64,000 bases of DNA from Veillonellales bacterium (GCA_944390485.1 CALXPQ010000004.1:159985-223984); one strand, 5' to 3'. Shown: positions 33,150 through 40,990, counted from the first letter of the stretch. The notes: generated by a model from the letters alone, not told the origin. Numbers and translations: made by a program.

Positions 33150-34313
33150 CTATTTCTTCATGCGGGCGAAGACGTAGAGGGCAATCGCCGTCTGGCAGAG
33201 GACGAGCGCCGCGAGGAAATCGAAGACGACGGCGATGTGGGTGTGATGAGCCACGAAGCCGAGGAAGGCCGGGCCGAGGAGGACGCCCGCGTAGCCCATG
33301 CTGGTGAGCGCCGCCACGGCCAGATTGATGGGCATGACCGTCTGGTATTCGAGGAGCGAGTACAGAACGGGCACCACATTTGCCACAGCAAGGCCCAGCA
33401 GGAAGAAAAAGACGATGAGGAGCGGAAGCGTCTCCGCCCAGCCCACGGCGGCGAAGCACACCGCCGCGGAGACCGTGCTCGCGAGGATGATCTTCTTCTC
33501 GCCAAAGCGGCGCACGAGGCGGTCGCCGGGGAGCCGTGCGAGGAATTCCGCCACGGAGAAGGCCGTGAGGCCCAGACCGGCCGAGGCGAGCGGGATGCCC
33601 TTGTCCTCGGTGAGGAGCACGCCGCCCCAGTCCATGACGCCCCCTTCGGCGAGGAAGGAGATGCAGCACAGCACGCCCAGGAAGACCACGATGCCCCGCG
33701 GGAGGGCGGTCTTCTTGCCGCGGCCGTCGGCATGGTAGGCGAGATAGCGCCGGCCGTACACGAGGAGGAGCAGCAGGATGGCCCCCGCGTGGAGCGCCGC
33801 GATCCACGGGACGGAGAGGCCGCCCGCCTCGGCGAGGAAAGAGTAGCACCCCGCCGCGAGGAAGCTCCCCATGCAGTAGAAGGCGTGCATGCCGGACATG
33901 ATGCGTTCGCCGCAGGCGCGCTCCACCAGCACCGCGTTCAGGTTGATCGCCACGTCGAGCGTGCCCACCGAGCCGCCCAGGAGGAGCAGCACCGGCACGT
34001 GCGCCCCGTACGAAGGCAGGTGGGGGATCGCCGCGACCGCCGCCGCCGCGAGGAGCGAAGCTCCGGTGATGAGCCGCCGGCACGTGACGTACCGCGTGAG
34101 CAAGCCCGCCGCCGGCATGGCGATGCACGCGGAGACGCCGATGCACAGCAGCAGCAGGCTCAGCACGTCCGCCTCGATGGCGAGGCGCTGCTTCACCGCG
34201 GGGATCATCATCACCCATGTGGAAAAGGCGAAGCCGCTGATGAAAAACGCGCTCTTCGCCGCGTGGATCTCCTTCCGTCCCGCCTGGAGACGGCTCACAA
34301 AGGATTCAGCCAT
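33150..34313 (-). CDS. MFS transporter (YbjJ-like)
   Basis: 387 aa from ATG 34313, chosen because AGGAGG lies directly upstream. About 12 hydrophobic segments. The first helix FFISGFAFSTWVMMIPAVKQ and the LGGSVGTLDVAINLNAVLVE motif (about 104-123) fit the YbjJ-type subgroup of the major facilitator family. Export of a small molecule is likely. It is transcribed from a MerR-type promoter with a 19-bp spacer, so it should be induced by the ligand of the divergent MerR regulator. Confidence 0.87.
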   Translation of the reverse strand: MAESFVSRLQAGRKEIHAAKSAFFISGFAFSTWVMMIPAVKQRLAIEADVLSLLLLCIGVSACIAMPAAGLLTRYVTCRRLITGASLLAAAAVAAIPHLPSYGAHVPVLLLLGGSVGTLDVAINLNAVLVERACGERIMSGMHAFYCMGSFLAAGCYSFLAEAGGLSVPWIAALHAGAILLLLLVYGRRYLAYHADGRGKKTALPRGIVVFLGVLCCISFLAEGGVMDWGGVLLTEDKGIPLASAGLGLTAFSVAEFLARLPGDRLVRRFGEKKIILASTVSAAVCFAAVGWAETLPLLIVFFFLLGLAVANVVPVLYSLLEYQTVMPINLAVAALTSMGYAGVLLGPAFLGFVAHHTHIAVVFDFLAALVLCQTAIALYVFARMKK

Positions 34314-34332
34314 GAGGACCTCCTGAAAAAAG

Positions 34333-34350
34333 GCAGGAAACGGTTCCTGC
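34333..34350 (-). terminator. Terminator-like hairpin in the MFS leader
   Basis: On the minus strand GCAGGAA-CCGT-TTCCTGC is followed by CTTTTTT and then, immediately, by the CAGGAGG ribosome binding site. It sits within about 30 nt of the predicted transcription start and could act as an attenuator. Confidence 0.6.
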
Positions 34351-34366
34351 ATCTGTTCATGTCTTT

Positions 34367-34397
34367 ATGATAAACTGTATAGCAGCTATACAGTCAA
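34367..34397 (-). promoter_or_regulatory. MerR-type promoter/operator for the MFS gene
   Basis: On the minus strand TTGACT and TATCAT are separated by 19 bp, too long for normal recognition. The spacer region is covered by the perfect dyad CTGTATAGCAGCTATACAG (34375-34393). This is the textbook arrangement of MerR-activated promoters. Confidence 0.85.
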
Positions 34398-34404
34398 GGA
34401 GGAA

Positions 34405-35232
34405 ATGACCGTGAAGAAGACGGGAAACGAACTGTCCATCAGCGAATTTGCGGCGCTCATGGGGACGAGCCGGCAGACGCTCATCTACTACGACCGCATC
34501 GGGCTCCTGCCGCCGGCGCGGGTGGACCCGCACACGGGCTACCGCTGCTACGACCGCCGGCAGATCGGCGTGCTCTCCCTCATCCAGACGCTCTCCGGCC
34601 TCGGCGTGCCCCTCGCGGAGATCCGCCACGAGCTCGCCGGCGTCAGTCCCGGCCGGATGGAAGCAGTGCTCCGGAGGCAGCGGCAGGTCCTCCGGGCCGA
34701 GCGGGAGAAGCTGCGCCGCCGGGAAGCCATGATCGGCCTGCGCCTCGCCCAGATCGCCGAGAGCCGCGCCGCGCGGGAAGGGACGGCCGCGCTCGTCCGC
34801 GAGGCGGAGCCCGTGCCCCTCTTCGTGAGCGGCCCCGTGCACTGTCCGAAATCCGCCGTGCCCGACCGGTTCGTGGTCGATTTCTACGCCGCGGCAGACC
34901 GGCAGGGCCTCCCCATGGGCTATCCCATGGGCTACCTCGTGAGCGCCGCGGACATCGCCGCCGGCCGCGCCGCCATGGCCTCGCGCCTCGCCTTCCACCT
35001 GGGCAGCGCCGACGGGGCGAACCGCTTCCTCCCCGCGGGCCTCCGCCTCGTCGCCTGGGAGCGGAGCGAATGCGGCGGCACCCCCGCGGCCTACGCCCGC
35101 CTTCTCGCCGAAGCGGCCCGCCGCGGTCTGCGACCCGCCGGGGACGCCTTCGAAGAATACCTCCTCGACGAGACCACCTGCGCCCGCCCGCAGGATTTCC
35201 TCGTCCGCCTCGCCCTCCCCGTGGAGGCGTGA
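34405..35232 (+). CDS. MerR-family activator with GyrI-like effector domain
   Basis: 275 aa (SD AAGGAGG). The MerR HTH is at about 10-80 (ISEFAALMGTSRQTLIYYDR, then GLLPPARVDPHTGYRCYD). A coiled-coil dimerisation helix spans about 88-130 (RRQRQVLRAEREKLRRREAM). A C-terminal domain of about 140 residues is consistent with a BmrR/GyrI-type drug-binding fold. It is divergent from the MFS exporter with its binding site inside the exporter promoter. Ligand unknown. Confidence 0.88.
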   Translation: MTVKKTGNELSISEFAALMGTSRQTLIYYDRIGLLPPARVDPHTGYRCYDRRQIGVLSLIQTLSGLGVPLAEIRHELAGVSPGRMEAVLRRQRQVLRAEREKLRRREAMIGLRLAQIAESRAAREGTAALVREAEPVPLFVSGPVHCPKSAVPDRFVVDFYAAADRQGLPMGYPMGYLVSAADIAAGRAAMASRLAFHLGSADGANRFLPAGLRLVAWERSECGGTPAAYARLLAEAARRGLRPAGDAFEEYLLDETTCARPQDFLVRLALPVEA

Positions 35233-35253
35233 ACGGCCCGCAGCGGCGGCGCG

Positions 35254-35281
35254 TTTCATTTGGCGCGGCGGATGATATAAT
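35254..35281 (+). promoter_or_regulatory. Promoter of the M18 aminopeptidase gene
   Basis: TTTCAT, a 16-bp spacer and TATAAT (35276-35281). Confidence 0.55.
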
Positions 35282-35328
35282 AAAAGAAGCGCCGGGCGAC
35301 CGGCAGCAGGGATAAAGGAGGTTCATCT

Positions 35329-36699
35329 ATGGAAACATACAGCAGAACGAAGTCGGTATGGCAGCGCCTCAGTGCGGAGGAACGCGCGCAGGCGGCGGCC
35401 TACTGCGAAGGATATAAAGCGTTCCTCGACACGGCCCGCACGGAGCGGCTCGCCGCGTCGGAGATCATCGCCCGGGCGGAGGCGAAGGGATTCCGCCCGC
35501 TCTACGACATGACGGAGCTCAAGCCGGGGGACAAGGTGTACTGGAACCAGAAGGGCAAGTCGGTGATCCTCGCGGTGATCGGCGAAGAGCCGGTGGCAAG
35601 CGGCCTCAAGATCGTGGGCTCCCACATCGACGCGCCGCGCCTCGACCTGAAGGCGAACCCCGTGCATGAAGCGGACGGCATCGTCTATTTCCGCACCCAT
35701 TACTACGGCGGCATCAAGAAATACCAGTGGACCTGCGTGCCGCTCGCGCTGTGCGGCGTGGTGTACACGAAGGACGGCCGGAAGGTGGATATCAATATCG
35801 GCATGAAGGACGACGATCCCATTTTCTACATCACGGACCTGCTCATCCACATGGCGCAGGACCAGATGAAGAAGACTCTCGCCGACGGCGTGACGGGCGA
35901 GCAGCTCCAGGCGGTGATCGGCACGAACGCCGACGAGGACCAGACGCCGAAGGAAGCCGTCATGAAGCTCCTGAAAGACACGTACGGCATCGAGGAAGAG
36001 GACTTCGCCGCGGCGGAGCTGGAACTGGTGCCGGCCATGAAGAGCCGCGACGTGGGCTTCGACCGCTCGCTCATCGCGTCCTACGGCCAGGACGACCGGG
36101 TGTGCTCCTATGCGAATATGGAAGCCATCTTTGACGCGAAGCCCGGCGTGAAGACGCAGGCGGCGCTCCTCACGGACAAGGAAGAGATCGGCTCCTACGG
36201 CAATACGGGCATGGAGTCCTCCTATTTCGTGAAATTCGTGATGAAGCTCCTCGCGCTGCAGGGCCGGGGCTCGCTCCTCGATTTCTACGAGACCATGGAG
36301 GCGAGCGAAATGCTCTCCGCCGACGTGAACAGCTGCCTCGATCCGATGTTCCCGGAAGTGTCCGAGAAGGATAACTCCGCGCTCCTCGGCTACGGCATCT
36401 CCCTCACGAAGTACGGCGGCGCCCGGGGCAAGGCGGGCAGCAACGACGCGAACGCGGAATTCCTCCAGAAGGTGCGGACCATCTTCAACGAAGCGGGCGT
36501 GGCCTGGCAGATCGGCGAACTCGGCAAGGTCGATCAGGGCGGCGGCGGCACCATCGCCTTCATGATGGCCGACTGGGGCGCGGAAGTCGTGGACTGCGGC
36601 ACGGCGATGCTCTCCATGCACGCGCCGTACGACCTCCTCTCCAAGGCGGACGCGTACGAGACGTACAAAGCGTACAAAGCGTTCTTTGAAAGCAGATAA
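35329..36699 (+). CDS. M18 family aminopeptidase
   Basis: 456 aa (SD AAAGGAGG). Metal-site motifs of M18 are visible: GSHIDAPRLDLK (about 104-115), TDKEEIGSYGNTG (about 283-295), the GSNDANAEF region (about 373) and LSMHAPYDLLSKAD (about 427-440). A broad-specificity dinuclear zinc aminopeptidase of the cytoplasm, probably in peptide turnover. Monocistronic, converging on a flavoprotein gene across a shared terminator. Confidence 0.93.
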   Translation: METYSRTKSVWQRLSAEERAQAAAYCEGYKAFLDTARTERLAASEIIARAEAKGFRPLYDMTELKPGDKVYWNQKGKSVILAVIGEEPVASGLKIVGSHIDAPRLDLKANPVHEADGIVYFRTHYYGGIKKYQWTCVPLALCGVVYTKDGRKVDINIGMKDDDPIFYITDLLIHMAQDQMKKTLADGVTGEQLQAVIGTNADEDQTPKEAVMKLLKDTYGIEEEDFAAAELELVPAMKSRDVGFDRSLIASYGQDDRVCSYANMEAIFDAKPGVKTQAALLTDKEEIGSYGNTGMESSYFVKFVMKLLALQGRGSLLDFYETMEASEMLSADVNSCLDPMFPEVSEKDNSALLGYGISLTKYGGARGKAGSNDANAEFLQKVRTIFNEAGVAWQIGELGKVDQGGGGTIAFMMADWGAEVVDCGTAMLSMHAPYDLLSKADAYETYKAYKAFFESR

Positions 36700-36708
36700 A
36701 CGGCACGC

Positions 36709-36747
36709 AAAAAGACCGGCTCCCTCCGGGGAGACCGGTCTTTTTTT
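36709..36747. terminator. Shared terminator of two convergent genes
   Basis: AAAAAGACCGGCTCCC / GGGAGACCGGTCTTTTTTT, strong in both directions. Confidence 0.88.
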
Positions 36748-36754
36748 CATGCGC

Positions 36755-37300
36755 TCACAGGGACGCGCCGAGCGCGCGGGCGTCTTCGAGCTCTTTCCGC
36801 CCCGCGATGTCGCCGGGCTTCACCACGCCGCCGCAGAGGACCTTGCCCAGGCTCCGCCAGCCGATGTGCTCTTCCAGGCGGTCGTACCACGTCTCCGGAT
36901 CGGTGAATTCATGGCCTTCCGCCGCCATGAGAAGCACCGTGTCCTTGATTGGGTTCGCGTAGTCCGCATTGCACTCCGCCACGGCGAAGAGCCGGTCGAA
37001 GGCGGTCTTCAGCGTGCCGGAGAGCGCCCAGTAGTACACCGGCGAGGCGAGGACCACCACGTCCGCCGCGCGGTACGCGGGGTAGATCTTCTCCATATCG
37101 TCCCGCTGCACGCACGGGTGGTCCGGGTCCTTCCCGCCGCCCCAGCAGCCGCGGCAGGGATGGATGTCCATGCCCGCGAGGAAAAATTCCGTCACTTCGC
37201 AGCCGGCGCTCTCTGCCCCTTCGCGGAACGCGCGGGCGAGGAGGGACGTGTTCCCCGTGCGGCGGGGACTGCCGTTCAGGATGACGATGCGTTTGCCCAT
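36755..37300 (-). CDS. NADPH-dependent FMN reductase / flavodoxin-like flavoprotein
   Basis: 181 aa. The FMN phosphate loop LNGSPRRTGNTS (about 8-19) and the SPVYYWALSGTLKTAFDR segment (about 86-103) are those of NADPH-dependent FMN reductases and iron-sulfur flavoproteins. A CRGCW motif (about 49-53) is present, but the full Fe-S cysteine set is not obvious. Its SD (GGAGGGG) lies in the last codons of the upstream NTF2-like gene, so the two form an operon, likely controlled by the divergent HxlR gene. Confidence 0.87.
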   Translation of the reverse strand: MGKRIVILNGSPRRTGNTSLLARAFREGAESAGCEVTEFFLAGMDIHPCRGCWGGGKDPDHPCVQRDDMEKIYPAYRAADVVVLASPVYYWALSGTLKTAFDRLFAVAECNADYANPIKDTVLLMAAEGHEFTDPETWYDRLEEHIGWRSLGKVLCGGVVKPGDIAGRKELEDARALGASL

Positions 37301-37301
37301 A

Positions 37302-37691
37302 TTACCCCTCCTTCCGGATAGTGTCCGAATTCTGGTTGTACGCCTTGGCCACGCATTTCCACTGGCCGTCCATCTTCAGGAGGAGCAGCACGTCCGTGAA
37401 ATCGATGCGGCCGCCCCAGCCTTCTTCGAGCACGCGCGCCACGGCGAGCGACTCCTCCACGAGGAGCACGTCCACGCGGGCCTTGAAATGATCGCCGCCG
37501 GGGACGGTGTCCACATTGTGATAGAACTGCTCGATGGAGCCGTGTTCCAGCCGGCCGTCGAGCCAGCCGAAGAGGACCGCGTCGTCCGTGAACAGCTCCT
37601 TCGCATACGCGCTGTTTCCTTCCGCGACGCTGCGGACGAATTTCATGGCCGCTTCCTGGACGGCTTCGTATTCAGACAGTGGTGCTCTCAT
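37302..37691 (-). CDS. NTF2-like (DUF4440/lumazine-binding-like) protein
   Basis: 129 aa from ATG 37691 (SD AAGGAGG). An alpha+beta cone fold is suggested by YEAVQEAAMKFVRSVAEGN, LFTDDAVLFGWLDGRL and DVLLLLKMDGQWKCVAKAY. Proteins of this type often accompany flavoprotein reductases and bind or process small hydrophobic molecules. Coupled to the downstream FMN reductase gene. Confidence 0.78.
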   Translation of the reverse strand: MRAPLSEYEAVQEAAMKFVRSVAEGNSAYAKELFTDDAVLFGWLDGRLEHGSIEQFYHNVDTVPGGDHFKARVDVLLVEESLAVARVLEEGWGGRIDFTDVLLLLKMDGQWKCVAKAYNQNSDTIRKEG

Positions 37692-37721
37692 GATGATGCC
37701 TCCTTCGGGACAATGGGGACA

Positions 37722-37802
37722 TTGACGGGCGTCCCCGGTTTCTTCTATAATCTTAGGGAAGAATGGATCATCGCACAAGTACGCACAATAAAGTGCGGTA
37801 CT
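37722..37802 (+). promoter_or_regulatory. Promoter and dyad operator of the second hxlR gene
   Basis: TTGACG, an 18-bp spacer and TATAAT (37746-37751). Downstream lies the near-perfect dyad AGTACGCAC (37778-37786) / GTGCGGTACT (37793-37802), one base longer on the right arm, a likely HxlR site. Confidence 0.7.
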
Positions 37803-37832
37803 TACGAAAAGGAAAGCATAAAGGAGGAAACC

Positions 37833-38165
37833 ATGGGGCAGCGGTGCATCGCCGACGAAAATCTGAAACAGACCGGGTTCAGCTATACGCTCTCCCTCAT
37901 CCAGGGGAAGTACAAAATGACCATCCTCTACACGCTCATGGAATTCGGCGTGGTGCGGTTCAATGAGATGAAGCGCTACATCGGGACCATCTCCTACAAG
38001 ACGCTCAGCACCGCGCTCAAGGAGCTCGAGGCGGACGGCCTCGTGCACCGGGAAGAGTACCCGCAGATCCCGCCGAAGGTGGAGTACAGCCTCACCGAGC
38101 GGGGGCGCTCCCTCATGCCCATCCTGGACGGCATGTGCGAATGGGGAGACCGGCACCGGCTCTGA
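37833..38165 (+). CDS. HxlR-family regulator without the usual CP redox motif
   Basis: 110 aa from ATG 37833 (SD AAAGGAGG). The HTH is clear (RFNEMKRYIGTISYKTLSTA then LKELEADGLVHREEYPQIPP). Where HxlR proteins usually have a Cys-Pro at the first helix, this one reads TGFSYTLSLIQGKYKMTI. Only Cys5 near the N-terminus remains. It probably senses differently from the first HxlR protein in the window (21651-21992). It is divergent from the NTF2-like/FMN reductase operon. Confidence 0.86.
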   Translation: MGQRCIADENLKQTGFSYTLSLIQGKYKMTILYTLMEFGVVRFNEMKRYIGTISYKTLSTALKELEADGLVHREEYPQIPPKVEYSLTERGRSLMPILDGMCEWGDRHRL

Positions 38166-38170
38166 CCGCC

Positions 38171-38199
38171 TTGCCGGGAACCGTCCCCCGTGGTAAGAT
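38171..38199 (+). promoter_or_regulatory. Promoter of the SMR pair
   Basis: TTGCCG, a 17-bp spacer and TAAGAT. The transcript would have a leader of about 115 nt. Confidence 0.6.
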
Positions 38200-38220
38200 A
38201 CAGGAAACAGAACAGAAATC

Positions 38221-38297
38221 CCTGCCGCCGGGTAGGGAAGGAGCGCTTTGCCGCGTATCGTCAGGCCATAGAAGATACGCGTCCGGGCGCTTTTTTG
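38221..38297 (+). promoter_or_regulatory. Structured leader/attenuator of the SMR exporter pair
   Basis: AGCGC (38242-38246) / GCGCT (38287-38291) encloses the perfect stem GCGTATC (38253-38259) / GATACGC (38274-38280) and is followed by TTTTTT, i.e. a terminator inside the leader. An upstream TCCCT/AGGGA hairpin could compete. Gdx-type SMR genes are commonly under guanidine riboswitches, so this may be one, but I could not match a known guanidine class by eye. Confidence 0.5.
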
Positions 38298-38321
38298 TTT
38301 TTCAGAAAGGAGACATCTGCC

Positions 38322-38645
38322 ATGCTTACCGCCTGGCTCGACCTGCTCATCGCAGGCATTCTCGAAGTCGTCTGGTCCACCTGCCTCAAGGAATCCCACG
38401 GATTCACCATCCTGCCGTGGACCATCGCCACCCTCGCCGGCATGCTCGCAAGCTTCTGGTTTCTCGCGCACGCCGTGAAAGTGCTGCCTCTTGGCACTTC
38501 CTACGTCATCTGGACCGGCATCGGCGCCGTGGGGGCCTTCCTCTGCGGCATCCTCCTCTTCCACGAGCCCGTCACCCTCCCGCGGTGTTTCTTCGCGGGC
38601 CTCCTCCTCTGCGGCATCGTAGGGCTCAAACTCACCGCGCAGTGA
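38322..38645 (+). CDS. SMR family exporter subunit, Gdx/SugE-like
   Basis: 107 aa from ATG 38322 (SD AAAGGAG). Four membrane helices. The essential Glu of SMR transporters is in AGILEVVWSTCLKES (Glu14). EVVW and the Lys after it resemble the guanidinium exporter subgroup. PLGTSYVIWTGIGAVGAF forms helix 3. It is adjacent to a second SMR gene, suggesting a heterodimer of opposite topology. Confidence 0.86.
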   Translation: MLTAWLDLLIAGILEVVWSTCLKESHGFTILPWTIATLAGMLASFWFLAHAVKVLPLGTSYVIWTGIGAVGAFLCGILLFHEPVTLPRCFFAGLLLCGIVGLKLTAQ

Positions 38646-38669
38646 AAGGGAAGGAAAGGAAAAAAGGAT

Positions 38670-38987
38670 ATGGATGCATGGACGGCGCTCGTGCTGGCGG
38701 GCGTACTGGAAGTAGTGTGGGCCGCGGGACTGAAGCTGTCGCGGGGATTTTCTTCCCCCGGATGGAGTCTCCTCACGGCGGCGGCCATGGGGGCGAGCTT
38801 TTATTTCCTCGCCCGGGCGGCAGAGCTGCCTCTCGGGACGGCGTACGTCATCTGGACGGGCATCGGCGCGGCGGGGGCCTTCCTCACGGGCATCGCGTTT
38901 TTCCGCGAGCCGGTGACGCCCGCGCGGTGCCTCTTCGCAGCGCTGCTCCTCTGCGGCATCGCGGGCATGAAGCTCACCGCGCTGTGA
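38670..38987 (+). CDS. SMR family exporter subunit, second member of the pair
   Basis: 105 aa, 24 bp after the first. The key Glu is in AGVLEVVWAAGLKLS (Glu13), close to the canonical Gdx sequence. PLGTAYVIWTGIGAAGAFL is nearly identical to its partner. Paired SMR proteins usually insert antiparallel and work only together. Confidence 0.87.
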   Translation: MDAWTALVLAGVLEVVWAAGLKLSRGFSSPGWSLLTAAAMGASFYFLARAAELPLGTAYVIWTGIGAAGAFLTGIAFFREPVTPARCLFAALLLCGIAGMKLTAL

Positions 38988-39413
38988 TTACGGACGGAGC
39001 GTTTTCCGCATCCAGATGTGGGGGCAGTGTTCCTCGGGAAATTCATCGCCCTCTGCGGCGTAGCCGAACTGCTCGTAAAACGTGCGGGCATGGGTCTGGG
39101 CGGCGAGGCGGACCTCCGTGCCGCCGCAGGCGGCAATCTGCCGCTCCGCTTCGCGAAGGAGCTCCGCCCCGAGGCCCCGGCCGCGGCAGTCCTTCCGCAC
39201 GGCGAGGCGGCCCACGAGGTACGACGACCCCTCGCCGGGGAAATACCGGCAGACCGCAAGCGGCGCGCCGTCTGCGCCGAAGAGGACGAGGTGCGCCGCC
39301 GTGCGGTCCGTTTCATCGAATTCGTCGCGGAAGCCCTGCTCCTCCATGAAAATGCGCCGGCGGAGAAACGCCGCTTCGGCGGGAAGCGTGTGATAGGTGC
39401 GGATCGTGTGCAT
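38988..39413 (-). CDS. GNAT family N-acetyltransferase (ElaA/YjcF-like)
   Basis: 141 aa from ATG 39413 (SD CAGGAGG). The acetyl-CoA loop VRKDCRGRGLGAELL (about 72-86) and the C-terminal ARTFYEQFGYAAEGDEF (about 109-125) are typical of the small ElaA-like GNATs. The N-terminal RRRIFMEEQGF fits that subgroup. Convergent with the SMR pair, with adjacent stop codons. Acceptor unknown. Confidence 0.87.
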   Translation of the reverse strand: MHTIRTYHTLPAEAAFLRRRIFMEEQGFRDEFDETDRTAAHLVLFGADGAPLAVCRYFPGEGSSYLVGRLAVRKDCRGRGLGAELLREAERQIAACGGTEVRLAAQTHARTFYEQFGYAAEGDEFPEEHCPHIWMRKTLRP

Positions 39414-39435
39414 GGAAACCTCCTGAAAAAAAACA

Positions 39436-39492
39436 GGACGCCGCACCGGTCTCTCTGCCGAGGCAGCCCTGACGAAACCGGTGGCGGCGTCC
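39436..39492 (-). terminator. Leader terminator upstream of the GNAT gene
   Basis: GGACGCCGC.ACCGGT pairs with ACCGGT.GCGGCGTCC around CTGCC/GGCAG. On the minus strand it is followed by TGTTTTTTTT and immediately by the CAGGAGG ribosome binding site. A preceding GCCG.CTCCC/GGGAG.CGGC hairpin (39497-39518) could serve as an alternative fold. Confidence 0.65.
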
Positions 39493-39611
39493 TTCATGCC
39501 GCCTCCCGGGGGAGACGGCGGACATCCATATGGAATTGGAATGATTTCACTATACCATGAAGCGGTCCGCGGAGCAAGACGCCGGCCGCAGAAAAAGAAA
39601 GGAGAATGACA

Positions 39612-40121
39612 ATGACAGAGGGGACTTTTCGCGCCATGCGGCGGAAGCGGCAGCAGCTTTCGCGGGAAGACTGCGAGGCGGCGCTCCGCCGGGGGACGCA
39701 CGGCGTGCTCGCCCTTACCGGCGACGGCGGCTGGCCCTATGCGGTGCCGCTGAGCTACGTCTACGACGGCGGCCGCCTCTATTTCCATTCCGCGAAGACG
39801 GGCCACAAGATCGACGCGGTGCGGGGCGAGCCCCGGGCGTCCTTTTGCGTGGTGGACGAGGACCGGATCGTGCCGGAGCGGTACACCGCGTATTTCCGGA
39901 GCGTCATCTGCTTCGGCACGGTGCGCGTCCTCACGGACGAATCGTCCATGCGCGCCGCGCTGGAAGCGCTCGGCCGGAAGTACGCGCCCGACGACACGGC
40001 CGAAGGGCGGGACGCGGCCATCCGCCGGGACTGGTCGGGCGTGGCGGTTCTCGCCATGGACATCGCGCACATGACGGGCAAGGAAGCCATCGAGCTCGTG
40101 CGGGCGCGGCCGAAGCGATAA
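39612..40121 (+). CDS. NimA-like pyridoxamine 5'-phosphate oxidase family flavoprotein
   Basis: 169 aa. The start is at ATG 39612 because the ATG at 39606 is only 1 nt from the AAAGGAG. The sequence RRKRQQLSREDCEAALRRGT (about 10-29) then VLALTGDGGWPYAVPLSYVY and YFHSAKTGHKIDAVRG (about 57-72) follows the Nim/5-nitroimidazole reductase pattern of the split beta-barrel FMN fold. Such proteins can detoxify nitroimidazoles, but many members have no tested role. Confidence 0.86.
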   Translation: MTEGTFRAMRRKRQQLSREDCEAALRRGTHGVLALTGDGGWPYAVPLSYVYDGGRLYFHSAKTGHKIDAVRGEPRASFCVVDEDRIVPERYTAYFRSVICFGTVRVLTDESSMRAALEALGRKYAPDDTAEGRDAAIRRDWSGVAVLAMDIAHMTGKEAIELVRARPKR

Positions 40122-40181
40122 GCCCGCCGCTTCCGGAGCGTCCGCGCGGGGAGCCGCCGGGCCGTGCCGGTTCCGGGCGCG

Positions 40182-40206
40182 AAAAAAGCCTGCCCGCAGG
40201 CAGGCC
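40182..40206 (-). terminator. Terminator of the UPF0016 gene
   Basis: On the minus strand GCCTGCC / GGGCAGGC followed by TTTTTTCGC. Confidence 0.8.
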
Positions 40207-40223
40207 GTTTCGGAGGGGGCGCG

Positions 40224-40784
40224 TCACATCAGCGTTTCATACAGGCCCCAGAGACCGCAGAGGATGAAGATGACGGCGGCCGTCCACTTCACCGTGCGCT
40301 CGGGGATGCGCTTCCCCAGCACGATGCCCACGATGATGCCGATGCCGTCGGCGATGATCATGCCGCAGAGCGTGCCGCACCACACGGGCAGGATGGTGTG
40401 GAACTGCGCGGCCAGCGTGATGGTGGCGAGCTGGGTCTTGTCGCCCATCTCCGCGAGGAAGAACGCCACCGCCACCGTCCAGAACGCGCTGGCGTAGCGG
40501 GACTTCTGGTCGTCGTCGGTGATCTTGTCGCCGCGGATGGTCCACAGGCCGAAGATGATGAACGCCACCGACGCGGCGATGTGGATCCAGTCCATGGGAA
40601 CGTAATTCGTGAGCCACTGGCCCACCACCACGGCGAGCAGGTGGTTCACCGCCGTGGCAGCGGCGACGGCGGCCATGACCGTCTTCCACGGGAACTTCGT
40701 GGCGAAGGCGATGGCCAGGAGCTGGGTCTTGTCGCCCATTTCGGCCAGGACGACGAACGCGAGGGAACTGAGGAACGCAAACAT
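40224..40784 (-). CDS. mneA: UPF0016/GDT1 family manganese exporter (MneA-like)
   Basis: 186 aa from ATG 40784 (SD GGGAGG). Two repeats of three helices, each opening with the cation-binding E-x-G-D-K-T-Q signature: VLAEMGDKTQLLAIAFA (about 11-27) and FFLAEMGDKTQLATITLA (about 108-125). The second half begins after a GDKITDDDQKSR linker. Bacterial members export Mn2+. A yybP-ykoY Mn2+ riboswitch directly upstream strongly supports that role. Confidence 0.93.
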   Translation of the reverse strand: MFAFLSSLAFVVLAEMGDKTQLLAIAFATKFPWKTVMAAVAAATAVNHLLAVVVGQWLTNYVPMDWIHIAASVAFIIFGLWTIRGDKITDDDQKSRYASAFWTVAVAFFLAEMGDKTQLATITLAAQFHTILPVWCGTLCGMIIADGIGIIVGIVLGKRIPERTVKWTAAVIFILCGLWGLYETLM

Positions 40785-40814
40785 AAGAAACCTCCCTTGG
40801 AAAAGGCGCCGGAC

Positions 40815-40950
40815 AAAATAAAAAGAGACTTCCGGCGTCAGAAAAAAGACGCCTAAAAGTCTCACCTGGTTAAAACAGCCAAACCGTCTCCGGCTAGTAT
40901 GTTGACTTGTTTCGAGGGCTACTCCCTTTCAGGACCGCAGGCATGCCTGC
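40815..40950 (-). promoter_or_regulatory. yybP-ykoY (Mn2+) riboswitch with expression-platform terminator
   Basis: On the minus strand the aptamer landmarks are in order: GAAAGGGAGTAGCCC, AACAAGTCAACATACTAGCC, GGAGACGG, and CCAGGTGAGACTTTTAGG. The terminator AGACTT..GGCGTC / GACGCC..AAGTCT followed by CTTTTTATTTT shares the GTGAGACTT arm with the aptamer, giving a clear ligand-ON switch for the exporter gene. Confidence 0.9.
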
Positions 40951-40960
40951 AACGAAAAGA

Positions 40961-40990
40961 ATTGTATCATGCCGCCGGGCAGGAAGGCAA
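40961..40990 (-). promoter_or_regulatory. Promoter of the riboswitch-mneA transcript
   Basis: On the minus strand TTGCCT (40985-40990), an 18-bp spacer and TACAAT (40961-40966). Confidence 0.65.

Noticed and set aside
37164..37832. In-frame N-terminal extension of the second HxlR protein
   Set aside because: It is antisense to the NTF2-like and flavoprotein genes. The start at 37833 has AAAGGAGG and gives the normal family length.
39436..39545. T-box leader before the GNAT gene
   Set aside because: The leader is too short and lacks a specifier loop and the conserved T-box word. Only the terminator shape is shared.
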